Origin: Gammaproteobacteria bacterium
Lineage (GTDB): Bacteria; Gemmatimonadota; Gemmatimonadetes; Longimicrobiales; Gaopeijiaceae
Direction of reading: 5' to 3'
NCBI GenBank assembly: GCA_009840525.1
Contig: VXNP01000114.1
Coordinates: forward strand, 1-33,935
DNA: 33,935 bases
The notes under the pieces are model-generated. The model did no database searches. It worked only from the letters and a program-made list of their open reading frames with translations, and was not told where the DNA came from. How positions within the stretch are numbered: the stretch's first letter is position 1; every line of letters begins with the position of its first letter. Below are positions 7,238 to 15,555 of the stretch, in pieces. The position numbers and the translations under genes were made by a program.

Positions 7238-7879
7238 ACGTTCCGTGTCGTGCTGGCGCTGCTGACAATCGCCTACGGCTGTTCTGAGGTGGATACTTCG
7301 ATAGGTCCCGAACTGATAGTTTGTAGCCCGCTCCCTCCGGTCTACGCGATCAGCCAGCACACGATGAAGTACCTGCCGTGCTTCGATCCCCCGTATGACG
7401 AGAGATCCGCCATCCACCGAGGGATCAGTTCCGATACGTTGATCTTCACCGTCACCACCAACGAAAACAACATACTCCTCGTCACCGGGCACACCCCGGG
7501 GACCGCCCAGATCACTGTCGAAGCGACGGCTCTAGGTGGGACCGTACAGCGGCAGATTGCTCCGGTCACGACGCGGCTGGCGTTGGAAACGGGGGTCACC
7601 CGATGCGATGCCGAGCCAATCCCCGGGGCAGAGGGAGCAACGCGGCTGGCGCTGGATGCGTGGGGCAAGGCGAACGCTGACCTGCACGACGTCACCGTAA
7701 CGGGCGTGGCAGGTGGCGTCACGGTGCTGACCAGCGTCATGGAACGCATGCCGTTCGCTACCCGCACTGAATGGTCGGTGAGCGCGGCAGTCGGGCTGAT
7801 CCCGCATGAAGCCGTGCTTTGCCTCCTAACCGTTGACTTCGAGGTTCGCGGAGACGTACCGCAGATTGAAGGCTACTAG
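7238..7879 (+). CDS. Putative lipoprotein, possible ACG start
   Basis: Protein of about 213 aa, not recognised. A textbook ribosome site (AGGAGG, 7227-7232) lies five bases before an ACG codon at 7238. Reading from there gives a signal-like start, FRVVLALLTIAYGC, with a cysteine in lipobox position. The first conventional start in frame is a GTG at 7250, 17 bases from the ribosome site, which shortens the signal peptide. The mature part holds a VTTNENNILLVTGHTPGTAQ segment like bacterial Ig-like (BIG2-type) domains (a strand, then a T-P-G-T-A motif). A threonine- and valine-rich C-terminal domain with two cysteines follows. Ig-like assignment is inference. It precedes another lipoprotein gene by about 190 bp. 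Confidence 0.75.
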   Translation, partial: TFRVVLALLTIAYGCSEVDTSIGPELIVCSPLPPVYAISQHTMKYLPCFDPPYDERSAIHRGISSDTLIFTVTTNENNILLVTGHTPGTAQITVEATALGGTVQRQIAPVTTRLALETGVTRCDAEPIPGAEGATRLALDAWGKANADLHDVTVTGVAGGVTVLTSVMERMPFATRTEWSVSAAVGLIPHEAVLCLLTVDFEVRGDVPQIEGY

Positions 7880-8069
7880 GCCCTCGCCCGATGAAAGGGC
7901 GTTCGATCTTGGCGGGATCCTCGTGCTGGCTTCAAGGTACCGCGTGACATCCCTGCCTGCCGTTCGACCATGGAAGTCCGGAGCTCCGGACTCTTGCGCG
8001 TTCGCGGTAGCCCGCCCGTTCGCCTCCCGGTTGATAGACAAGCTCAACGACAGCGACAAGGGAGGAACC

Positions 8070-8750
8070 ATGTTACGTAACGGCTGCGCTTCGAATGCCC
8101 CGAGGATGAGGCGTTTGCTCTTGGTCGTCCTCCTGGCGAGTGGCTGCGGTAAGGATGCCCAAATCCTGGTCGACTACCCCGAGAAATTTCAGCCGCCTCC
8201 CATGACCCGGCAACAAGCTGAGGCCATCGTCGCCGGATTCGCGGGGGTCGGCATCCTCTCCAGCGATGCCACGACGCAACTCTCCCCGAGCGGTACCCTC
8301 ACGGAAGGATCCGTGTCGTGTCCCGAAGGCGGCATCATGGAGATCACGGATGGCTCGGTACGCGTCACGGACGAGGGCGCGACAAGCCTCGCGATGACAA
8401 CTCAAGCCAACATGACACCCGTCGGCTGCATGTTCTCTGTCCCGGGCGACAGCTTCACCGTCCGGATCAACATCCCCGAGGCCACCGCTCCACCAAGCCT
8501 GGAGCACAACGGTCGATTGACATCGGACAGCACGAGCCTCTACATCGATGTCCGTGAGTTCGGCCATGTCGATTGGGGACTCGCAGGTTATCCATTGCCT
8601 ATCCTATGCTGGATCAATACCCGTGTAGCCGATACGATCAGTTTGGTAGAACCGCCAGCGGTACCCTACATGAGGATCACCGGCACGGTATGCGGTGATT
8701 CGGTGAGCGTGTCCGTGCCGCTCTACACGGGCATCCTGATCTCCAGTTAG
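8070..8750 (+). CDS. Putative lipoprotein
   Basis: Protein of 226 aa. The ATG at 8070 follows a GGGAGGAA ribosome site; an inner ATG at 8106 (MRRLLLVVLLASGCG) would begin directly at the signal peptide but has a poorer site. The LASGC lipobox predicts lipidation. After a flexible proline-rich linker comes a beta-rich domain carrying several cysteines (SVSCPEGG, VGCMFSV, ILCWINTR, GTVCGDSV). The repeated strand pattern after TDGSVRVTDEG suggests a beta-sandwich. No family recognised. The gene is followed by a 265-bp convergent intergenic region carrying a two-hairpin repeat. Confidence 0.8.
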   Translation: MLRNGCASNAPRMRRLLLVVLLASGCGKDAQILVDYPEKFQPPPMTRQQAEAIVAGFAGVGILSSDATTQLSPSGTLTEGSVSCPEGGIMEITDGSVRVTDEGATSLAMTTQANMTPVGCMFSVPGDSFTVRINIPEATAPPSLEHNGRLTSDSTSLYIDVREFGHVDWGLAGYPLPILCWINTRVADTISLVEPPAVPYMRITGTVCGDSVSVSVPLYTGILISS

Positions 8751-8920
8751 CCTTCCTTCTTCTCCTGTCGTGGGTACTTGAGCATCACTTTGTCGCCAGC
8801 GAGGCTCGGGAGCTTGCCCTCGACGGCCCCGGTCGAGGCTGTTCCAAAGCGATGCGCGGAGCGGCATTGCGGAGACGTCCACCGGGGCTGGTTCGCGACC
8901 TTTAGTGGTCGTGAGGCGTA

Positions 8921-8971
8921 CCCTTGGTAATACACAAGGGCTGGCGAGGGGCTCCGCCCCTTCGATCCCCC
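8921..8971 (-). repeat. Two-hairpin dispersed repeat, copy 4
   Basis: On the minus strand it reads GGGGGATCGAAGGGGCGGAG, then CCCCTCGCCAG, then a second stem CCCTTG-(TGTATTAC)-CAAGGG. The second stem shares no sequence with that of copies 1 and 2, yet pairs perfectly over six bases. It lies between convergent genes ending at 8750 and 9017, where it could serve both as a transcription barrier. Confidence 0.7.
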
Positions 8972-9016
8972 GCGATGGCCGCGCCAGCGCACGAGGCATC
9001 CGAGAGTCACCGCCTC

Positions 9017-10237
9017 TCAGGCCGGACTTCGATCGGCTGGCACGATACGGGCTCGGACGACGTAGTTCACATCGAACTCGTCCGTCACGACCAACCACGC
9101 CAAGTCTCCGCGCACAACCGGGGCAACCCGGTCGAAGAGGTTGAGACCGGGCCCCAAACTGGCCGTTCCGAGATAGGCGCCGTCCCGTGAGTAGACATCG
9201 AACAGGACTCCGCCGTCCGCTGCGGGAGTGCGGACCCACAAGTTGCCCTCGTCCGACTCGAAGATGTCCTCGACGGCGGGTCTGACGTTCGGGACCCGCG
9301 ACCAGTCCCATTCGCCCACGCCCATGCTCGAGGTCATCTGCCTCATCATGTCGATGACGGAGTCACGCTCGACGGTGGGGACAGCGACGGGAGGTCGTCG
9401 GGTCTCAACGAGGAGGGTGGTGTCCCCGCCCGGTTGCCAACGGTGGAACCGATATGCCGGGTCTCCCTCCCGGGTGGACCAGAAGGCACCTCGATGATCG
9501 AGGTGCCGGACTTCGGACGGGTAGAACGGTATCCCGTACATCATGTAGCCGCCGCCCGTCTGCTGATAGAAGGCACCGCGCTGGCTCTCTGGATCGAACT
9601 CTTCGTCTTCCGGACGATCGCTTGGTAACGGGAGCGAATCGACTTGCGTCATGGTCAAGTCAAAGATGCGAAGTAGCCTCCGGTTCCCCGTCCTCCAAGG
9701 CCGGTAGATGCGGCTGCCGTCCACCATGGCGCCGTTCCAGGTCGCGTTGACGTTGCCGTCGGCGAACGGAAAGGACTCGACGAAACTGTGCTCCGGATCG
9801 AAGACCGACATCCTCCCGTTGCGCGAATCCGGGATCCAGAGAAGCCCGCCGGGGCCAGGCATGAGGCCGTTCGCGTTCACGAACTCGCCGGGTCCCTGCC
9901 CCCTGCCGCCATGGGTCGCGATGTGAGCGCCATCGGCGCCGAAGACGCGCAGTTCCTGAGTTTGGGAATCCAAGATGGCGAAGCCCCCGCCGTCCAGCGC
10001 GACGAGACTCTTGAGACGGGCGAACGCGTCCGGTCCGGTGCCTTCGAGGGAGCCGACGCGCAGTCCCTCGACCAGAGTCCAAGTGGGGGAGACGTTTGCC
10101 GGCGGGATGTTCGTGACGTGGACCGTGCCGGAAGGCAAGGTGTCCCGCATAGTTGTCCAGCCGCTCCGAGATCCGGTGTCGCCGCAACCGACCAGGGCTG
10201 CCCACGCCACGACGAGCAGCGTCCAATGGCGTTTCAT
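9017..10237 (-). CDS. 6-bladed beta-propeller lipoprotein (operon with BlaI/M56)
   Basis: Protein of 406 aa. The signal peptide MKRHWTLLVVAWAALVGCGD ends in an LVGC lipobox. NHL-like propeller blades follow, with the hallmark GGRGQGPGEFVNANGLMPGP near residue 110 and blade motifs such as LDGGGFAILDSQ and WIPDSRNGRMSVFD. It ends with the WLVVTDEFDVNYVVRARIV strand typical of this family, which in Gemmatimonadota-type genomes is large and of unknown ligand. The start codon is three bases after the stop of the M56 gene. Its ribosome site GGAGGTG lies inside that gene's last codons, so the two are translationally linked. The family resemblance is clear; the partner sensed or bound is unknown. Confidence 0.9.
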   Translation of the reverse strand: MKRHWTLLVVAWAALVGCGDTGSRSGWTTMRDTLPSGTVHVTNIPPANVSPTWTLVEGLRVGSLEGTGPDAFARLKSLVALDGGGFAILDSQTQELRVFGADGAHIATHGGRGQGPGEFVNANGLMPGPGGLLWIPDSRNGRMSVFDPEHSFVESFPFADGNVNATWNGAMVDGSRIYRPWRTGNRRLLRIFDLTMTQVDSLPLPSDRPEDEEFDPESQRGAFYQQTGGGYMMYGIPFYPSEVRHLDHRGAFWSTREGDPAYRFHRWQPGGDTTLLVETRRPPVAVPTVERDSVIDMMRQMTSSMGVGEWDWSRVPNVRPAVEDIFESDEGNLWVRTPAADGGVLFDVYSRDGAYLGTASLGPGLNLFDRVAPVVRGDLAWLVVTDEFDVNYVVRARIVPADRSPA

Positions 10238-10240
10238 GGA

Positions 10241-12649
10241 TCAGCACCTCCAGTCGGATGCGTCGATCAGACGCTGGAGCGCGGCGATATCGCCTTGGAT
10301 CGACCGCTCGATTGCCTCGGCGCGACGGTCGGCATCCCACACCTCGATCTGCGTTTCCAACTCTCTGACCCTTCGGTCCAGATCGTATTGGTCGATCCGG
10401 CCCTCGATTCCTCGGACCTTCCCGTCGAGGTCGTACTGCTCGATCCGGGTCTCGATGTCTCGGATCCTCCCGTCGAGATCGTACCGCTCGATCTCCTGTT
10501 CGATCTCGCCCACTTGTCGGTCCAGATCGTATTCCCCGATGGCTTGGCGCGCGGATCGTAGTTCGCCCTCGGCCCGTACTATCTCGACTTGCGCGTTGGT
10601 CAATTGTCTGACTACTTCGTTCTGGGTCTCTTCCCGAAGCCGCAACGCATCCTCTACGATTTGCCGAGCGTCTTCGCCCAATGCGCGAGGCCGGACTTCA
10701 CCGGACTCTTCGGCCAGGGCTTGGGCCACCGCGTCCAGTTCTCCCAAGTCGAGTCGCTCCAGAGCCCGTGTCGTTGCCCGCAACGCCTCTTCCATTCCAG
10801 CGGATGTCATCCGGGCCATCCCTCGTCGCAGGCCTGCTATCCTCCGTTCGTGGCCCCCGATTTCGCGGCGGAGACTCGCGATGTGCCGTCCGTGAGACGC
10901 GATCTCGCGGTGCAGACTCGCGACGTGCCGTCGGTGAGACCCAATCTCGCGGCGGAGACTCGCGACGTGCCGTCGGTGAGACCCAATCTCGCGGCGGAGA
11001 CTCGCGACGTGCCGTTTGTGGGCGCCTATCTCCCGGCGCATGCTGCCTTCCTTTGCGCGCACCTCCCAAGCCTCTTGGGAGCGCGCCAACACGGTCAACA
11101 TCAGGTCGCGCCAGTCGCGAGCTTCGTCGTCGAAGGGTTGGGAGCGGCCATCGATGCTCCACTCGTATTCCAAGCCGTTTGGGCCGGAAGTGATCGCCAT
11201 CCGGTGAAGGCTTTGAGCCTGCGACTGAAGGACCAGCCGACTGCCGCGATCCATGCTCGCGACCGCCGTGCCGTCTCCGGTCATCACGATGTCGCCGCTC
11301 GTATACATGCAGAGCGACATCCCGTCTACGGATACCCGTACCGTCGTCGACTCACGGGTCTCCATTATGCCGATGAAGCGCCCCGGTTCGCACTCGATCT
11401 CCTGTGATCGGAGGGCTTCCGGCACTGCCGGGGCAGCCGCGATTGGACCCGTCGCAGGGGGCTCTGCCGACGTCCTGGTGGACGGCGACGCCGACGCTGG
11501 TGCCGGATGCCCTGGAGGCGCCGGATTCTCGACCGGACGTTCGGGGAGACGCTCGGTCTCAGCCTGCGGCGCAGGGCTTGCGGCTGGATCCATGCGGACG
11601 GGTCTGGCACAGGCTACTACCGTGCCCACCACACCGACTACCGCCAGCGCGGCATAGGTGCGGACTCTCGAAAAACGCGGCCGACGCACCTTGAGAATGG
11701 ACATGATGCGGCTCTCCAAATGCGGGTATTGTACCACTGGTAGCGAAAGGACGGGTGGACCAGGGGCGATCTCGGACGCCAGTGAGAAGAGGTGGCGGGC
11801 GTATGCTGAGGGGCGTACACCAAGGGCCAGGACTTCCTCGTCGCACGAGCGTTCCCTCGCGGCGGCCGCGAGGCGTGACGCAAGCCAGATCAGGGGATGG
11901 AACCAGTACAGCGCAACCACGGCGCCGCCCACAAGTCGCCACAGCGCATCCCGCCGACGAACATGCACCAGTTCATGGGACACGACCATTTCGCGCCGAC
12001 CGGGAGTCCAACTCTTAGCGGACGCGGGAAGTAGAATCACGTGCCTCAGCGGACCGCCCGTCATGGGTGTGGAAACTCGGGCGCTCGACAGGATTCGTAG
12101 GTCACCGGGTACGCGTGCCCGGTGCCGGAGCATATCTGTCGACCGTATCCAGTCCGGATCGCGAATCGGGGTCGCCTCCCGTACGAGCTTCCGGAAACGG
12201 AAGGCGGCAGCACCGAGGGAGACGAGCCCAGCCCCGCAGCCGAGCGCCCAGATGAGGAACACGCCAACGCCGGGTGACAGCGGGATCGAACCGTCGGCCT
12301 GAGGAGGGGACGGCAAGTATCTGGTCGGCAATGGAGCCACCGGATGTGGCGGGTGATCCGCGCTCGGAGAATTAGCCGTCGCAGACGGCGCGCTCGCTGG
12401 ATTGTCTGAGAGATGGTGTTCGATTGCCGTGGTCCGGGCGGGAAGAATGGGAAGGACCCACGCAGGGGCCAGCAGGCTCATCACCGGCAACGCGAGCAGC
12501 ACCGCGAAAGTCGTCGTCCACAACAGATGCAGGGTCTTGGCGGAGCCGCGTCTCGCAAGCCATGCAAGGACCAGGGCGACGGACAGGACCAGAGTGGCCT
12601 TCGCAACCAGACCGATGGCTCCTGTGGCGGTGAGGGGTAGGCCGGTCAT
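10241..12649 (-). CDS. M56/BlaR1-type membrane metalloprotease with repetitive coiled-coil tail
   Basis: Protein of 802 aa. The N-terminal 350 residues are a BlaR1/MecR1-like M56 domain. Transmembrane segments lie at about 10-30, 40-65, 130-155, 240-265 and 330-350. The zinc motif HELVH (in VSHELVHVRRRDALWRL) and the downstream RSCDEEVLALG give the metal ligands. M56 proteins sense an external signal and trigger cleavage of the BlaI repressor. The penicillin-binding sensor of BlaR1 is absent. Instead there is a Pro/Ala-rich linker, a small beta domain (residues about 420-510), and a long coiled coil with five 14-aa repeats (537-606) and five 16-aa repeats starting YDLD/WDAD (707-786). The ATG overlaps the BlaI stop (ATGA). 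Signal sensed: unknown. Confidence 0.9.
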   Translation of the reverse strand: MTGLPLTATGAIGLVAKATLVLSVALVLAWLARRGSAKTLHLLWTTTFAVLLALPVMSLLAPAWVLPILPARTTAIEHHLSDNPASAPSATANSPSADHPPHPVAPLPTRYLPSPPQADGSIPLSPGVGVFLIWALGCGAGLVSLGAAAFRFRKLVREATPIRDPDWIRSTDMLRHRARVPGDLRILSSARVSTPMTGGPLRHVILLPASAKSWTPGRREMVVSHELVHVRRRDALWRLVGGAVVALYWFHPLIWLASRLAAAARERSCDEEVLALGVRPSAYARHLFSLASEIAPGPPVLSLPVVQYPHLESRIMSILKVRRPRFSRVRTYAALAVVGVVGTVVACARPVRMDPAASPAPQAETERLPERPVENPAPPGHPAPASASPSTRTSAEPPATGPIAAAPAVPEALRSQEIECEPGRFIGIMETRESTTVRVSVDGMSLCMYTSGDIVMTGDGTAVASMDRGSRLVLQSQAQSLHRMAITSGPNGLEYEWSIDGRSQPFDDEARDWRDLMLTVLARSQEAWEVRAKEGSMRREIGAHKRHVASLRREIGSHRRHVASLRREIGSHRRHVASLHREIASHGRHIASLRREIGGHERRIAGLRRGMARMTSAGMEEALRATTRALERLDLGELDAVAQALAEESGEVRPRALGEDARQIVEDALRLREETQNEVVRQLTNAQVEIVRAEGELRSARQAIGEYDLDRQVGEIEQEIERYDLDGRIRDIETRIEQYDLDGKVRGIEGRIDQYDLDRRVRELETQIEVWDADRRAEAIERSIQGDIAALQRLIDASDWRC
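10292..10531 (-). repeat. Tandem 48-bp coding repeats (YDLD array)
   Basis: Five consecutive 16-residue units in the M56 protein: YDLDRQVGEIEQEIER, YDLDGRIRDIETRIEQ, YDLDGKVRGIEGRIDQ, YDLDRRVRELETQIEV and WDADRRAEAIERSIQG. A period of 16 does not match simple heptads, so the segment may form a right-handed or kinked coil. DNA copies are diverged enough to be stable. Confidence 0.85.
10832..11041 (-). repeat. Tandem 42-bp coding repeats (HRRHVASLRREIGS array)
   Basis: Five 14-residue units (two heptads each) in the M56 protein, consensus LRREIGSHRRHVAS. The two central units are almost identical in DNA (about 10938-11021), so the copy number could change by slippage or recombination without breaking the frame. 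The unit is rich in Arg and His, giving a strongly basic coiled coil. Confidence 0.85.
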
Positions 12650-13029
12650 CGTCCGCCCTCCTCGGCTTCATCGATCATCCTCTTGATACGCTGCCGCTCG
12701 CCTGGAGTAAGGTCGCCTTCGCCGAGTTCGAGGAGCATGGCGACCGCGCCCTCGACACTGCCTCCGAAGAACGTCCGCAGGACGCGGTGCATTGCGGAGC
12801 GTCGCGCCCGCCCGACGGGCATCGTCGGAGAGTAGACGTAGCGGTGACCTTCCGGCCTCCGTTCCAGATGTCGCTTGGTGACGAGGATCCGCAGGATCGA
12901 CCGGACGGCCGAATCGGTCGGTGGGTCGGCCAGGCGCTCCCTTATCTGGGCCGCTGTCGCGCCACCCAACTCGTACAGGACATCCATTACATCGCGTTCG
13001 CGTCTGCTCAGCGGCGGAAGTTGGCTCAC
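12646..13029 (-). CDS. BlaI/MecI/CopY-family repressor
   Basis: Protein of 127 aa with a GTG start; a GGAG motif lies about 10 bases upstream. Length and sequence fit the Penicillinase_R family: an N-terminal winged helix (LSRRERDVMDVLYELGGATA, recognition helix around TDSAVRSILRILVTK, wing RRPEGHRYVYSP) and a C-terminal dimerisation helix (FFGGSVEGAVAMLLELG). The Arg-rich stretch between them is where M56 proteases cut BlaI homologues. The last bases overlap the M56 gene (ATGA). It probably represses its own operon through the palindrome at 13112-13127. Confidence 0.92.
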   Translation of the reverse strand: MSQLPPLSRRERDVMDVLYELGGATAAQIRERLADPPTDSAVRSILRILVTKRHLERRPEGHRYVYSPTMPVGRARRSAMHRVLRTFFGGSVEGAVAMLLELGEGDLTPGERQRIKRMIDEAEEGGR

Positions 13030-13096
13030 GATACCGGCGCTCCATTCGGCGGTGTGCTCGTCCAGTCCTCACGACTCGGACGCACGATCGAATGGA

Positions 13097-13127
13097 ATCG
13101 TAACGCAAAAGTGTTGAGAACTCAACA
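13097..13127 (-). promoter_or_regulatory. Promoter with overlapping palindromic operator for the BlaI operon
   Basis: The perfect dyad TGTTGAG-AA-CTCAACA (13112-13127) lies upstream of the repressor gene. On the minus strand its inner part supplies a -35 box TTGAGT (13125-13120), followed by a 17-bp spacer and a -10 box TACGAT (13102-13097). A dimeric repressor on the dyad would cover the -35 box, as in BlaI/MecI systems. Transcription would start about 60 bases before the GTG. The operator differs from the classical TACA-type BlaI box, so specificity is inferred. Confidence 0.65.
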
Positions 13128-13282
13128 TTTCGTGCGCCACTGTGGTGAGGACATGCGCATCAGCACCGCCGCCATCGGAACCGACGCAGCCCCCGTGCGG
13201 CGCTCACCCACGAGCGTCCGGGTGACGGCGTTCGGTGAACGGCGCACACCGCCCGATGGCTGCGACATCGGCGCGGAACGCT

Positions 13283-13347
13283 GGGGGATCTGAAGGGGGG
13301 CGCAGCACCCCCTCGCCAGCCGCAATGTTCAACGTTGCGTGTGCTGG
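13283..13347 (+). repeat. Two-hairpin dispersed repeat, copy 2
   Basis: GGGGGATCTGAAGGGGGGCG followed by CAGCACCCCCTCGCCAGC forms hairpin one. Hairpin two is CGCAATG-TTCAA-CGTTGCG (13321-13339). Compared with copy 1, one G-C pair has become A-T and another pair is a G-T wobble, so the stem is preserved. The 13130-13507 interval around it carries no gene. It separates the BlaI operon promoter from the end of the gene at 13508. Confidence 0.7.
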
Positions 13348-13507
13348 CTTGTCTCCCATAATCATGCAGATTCCCGCTTGATTTGCACGACCGGGTCACG
13401 GGGAAGGCGACCGGAGGGGGCTCCGAACGCCTCCTCGCGCTTGCCTGTGCGAAGGAAGCCTCCGGGACGCTGAGAGGCGCAACCTCGTCAGCCTTTGGGT
13501 ACGTTGA

Positions 13508-15322
13508 TCAACGACCGGACCTTGTCGTCAAGTCGAGGCTCCGGTGCGGCGACTGCCGATCGATCGTGAATGACTCAATGCGGCGTCCAGGAAAGGCATC
13601 CCGCAGGCTCACGGCCTCCTCCAACCGACTCTCGTCGAGATCCGCTTGTGCAAACACCGCCACTTCGAGCGGCACATCCACTGGTACCCAGCACACCCGA
13701 TAAAAGCCGCTGATGGCCGTTCTCTCGATGGTCCACGAGCGAAAGTTGCCTACGGCTACGGCCCGTGCCTTCTTCGGGTCCATCAGCGCGGCGACCTCAT
13801 ACGCTTGGGGCATGACCACCACCTGCGCATCCTCGACAGGCGTTCCCTCTTCATCGCGCACATGACCGATCAACATCCCCGCGCGAACAGTCAGTCTGGG
13901 CGGTGTGCCGATCGTCATCATCGGCTTGGGCGGGGCGGCACTCTCGCAAATCCGTTCGAGAACCTCCCGTAACGGCGGGGCATCCATGAAGACCTGAGCG
14001 GGCTCGGACGCTTGGGGCTGCACGATCACGTTCGCTGGTTCTGGTTGGTATCCCAGCGAATCGAGGTAGGAATGAGTGAATCGGAGCGTGTACTCGCCCG
14101 GCACCAAGTGGTCGAGTTCGAAGTAACCGCTCGTGTCGGTGGTCGCCTGGGCACCGGAGCCCGGCAGGAAGACACGCGCGTTGGCGAGGCCCGCCCCAAG
14201 GCTGTCACGAACGGTTCCGGTGATCCGCATCCCAGCACCGCCCTCGAAGACCACTTCGTCTCCCTGGTAGGCACGCAGAACCCGCCCGCTGTGCGCGGTG
14301 ACCCCCTCGAGTGTGGGGTACGGTCGACCGGTGAGCGGATGAGTGCCACCGTCGCCAGCCCGGAACATTCGCATTTGCCACGACGGCACGATCCAAGCGC
14401 CATTGGACAACTCCACGAACTCGACGCTCCCGCCGGGTTCGGCCTCAAGCAGCCAAGGCGGGACGTTCAGGTCAACAAAGCTGAAGTCCACCCGGCGCAG
14501 GCGCGCCGTCCGCCGGTCGAGCCACATCGTGCCTGCAATGTCCGGCACACCGCCCCTCTCTACCGGTTCGAACGCGACGCCGATGGCATCCAGATCCTCG
14601 CCGTCGGGCACAAGCGCGACGCAATGTGAATCCAGAAAGGCATCGGAGAGAAGGACCTCGGCGTCGGGAGCCCAGAAGACGATGCCGGTTGGGGAGATCT
14701 CCACAAACCCGTGCGCCACCAAGGAGTCTGCGGAGCGCGCCACATACGGTGCCGAAGCAAGGCTCTGCCCATAAGATCTGTTCTCGGATTTCACCCGCCA
14801 ACCCGCTTCGTCAAACTCGCGTCTGACCCGCAAGGTCTCGTAGCGGTAAAGGCCGCGATCCTGTGTCCATACGGCTGCCGCGAGCGCTTTTCGTGCCTCT
14901 TCCCATACCTTCGCCACCGCGAGTCCTTCTTCAGGACGCAACCTGCACTCTCGTCGGTCAGCCGTCACTTGGATGTCTTGGAGCGAGACGGGTTCCGGCG
15001 CTGCGGCCACGCGAAGCGCGACCGTCTCGCGTTCGGACAGATGGACGAACCGGGAGAAGGTAGTCGCGTAGCCGATCCTATCGATCCGGACCCTGAAATC
15101 GCCCGAACTACTTGCCGTTACGACGAAATAGCCATCGGCGTGAGTCAAGCTGCGTGCGTCTTCCCTCCCTTGCCGATCCAACAACGTCACCATCGCGCCC
15201 GCGACCCGCTCATCGCTGCCCACATCGGTGATCCACCCCTGTACTGCTTGACCGGACGCAGACGTGACCACCACCGAAGGCAGTGCCGCGCAGAGAGCGA
15301 AGTGCAAGGCAAGTCGCGTCAT
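13508..15322 (-). CDS. Secreted carboxypeptidase-regulatory-like protein
   Basis: Protein of 604 aa when started at the ATG at 15322, chosen because it opens directly into a signal peptide (MTRLALHFALCAALPSVVVT, cut near SASGQA). At least three transthyretin-like carboxypeptidase regulatory domains are visible: residues about 25-110 (VQGWITDVGSDERVAGAMVT, IGYATTFSRF), about 370-450 (ITGTVRDSLGAGLANARVFL, DTSGYFELDHLVPGEYTLRF), and about 490-570 (IGHVRDEEGTPVEDAQVVVM). The region between the first two (about 110-360) is a beta-rich domain with WLDRRTARLRRVDFSFVDLN, a pattern found next to TonB-type proteins. No plug or barrel is present. It is probably a surface or periplasmic binding protein. 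No strong ribosome site precedes the start. Confidence 0.85.
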   Translation of the reverse strand: MTRLALHFALCAALPSVVVTSASGQAVQGWITDVGSDERVAGAMVTLLDRQGREDARSLTHADGYFVVTASSSGDFRVRIDRIGYATTFSRFVHLSERETVALRVAAAPEPVSLQDIQVTADRRECRLRPEEGLAVAKVWEEARKALAAAVWTQDRGLYRYETLRVRREFDEAGWRVKSENRSYGQSLASAPYVARSADSLVAHGFVEISPTGIVFWAPDAEVLLSDAFLDSHCVALVPDGEDLDAIGVAFEPVERGGVPDIAGTMWLDRRTARLRRVDFSFVDLNVPPWLLEAEPGGSVEFVELSNGAWIVPSWQMRMFRAGDGGTHPLTGRPYPTLEGVTAHSGRVLRAYQGDEVVFEGGAGMRITGTVRDSLGAGLANARVFLPGSGAQATTDTSGYFELDHLVPGEYTLRFTHSYLDSLGYQPEPANVIVQPQASEPAQVFMDAPPLREVLERICESAAPPKPMMTIGTPPRLTVRAGMLIGHVRDEEGTPVEDAQVVVMPQAYEVAALMDPKKARAVAVGNFRSWTIERTAISGFYRVCWVPVDVPLEVAVFAQADLDESRLEEAVSLRDAFPGRRIESFTIDRQSPHRSLDLTTRSGR

Positions 15323-15555
15323 TCCGAATGGCGGAGTGGTATGCGGCCTTCGGGCCTCGGCCCCGGTCACCTGAGTACTCGTGAGGACAAGTCCCGGAGT
15401 AGCGAGGCCTGATTGTTGAGGCCGACCGCGAGGTCGGTCAATGCGAGGTCCTCGAAGACGTATGCTACCGGATTTGCGACCGGAGCTACAGGGAAGAAGC
15501 GCCGCGTAGGCGAGGCAAACAGCCGCTGCACGCAAGCGGCTTCCGGTTCGCAAAA
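15323..15555. other. Intergenic region
   Basis: About 230 bases between two minus-strand genes. An open frame continues upstream from 15322 to 15553 but is arginine- and glycine-rich and has no ribosome site. No promoter or terminator could be named with confidence. Confidence 0.5.

Noticed and set aside
10832-11041. CRISPR-like regular repeats
   Set aside because: The period is 42 bp without spacers and in frame, so these are coding repeats of a coiled coil.
15323-15553. N-terminal extension of the carboxypeptidase-regulatory-like protein with an alternative signal-like start
   Set aside because: The extension has basic, low-complexity codons and would bury a good signal peptide at residue 78; the ATG at 15322 is more natural.
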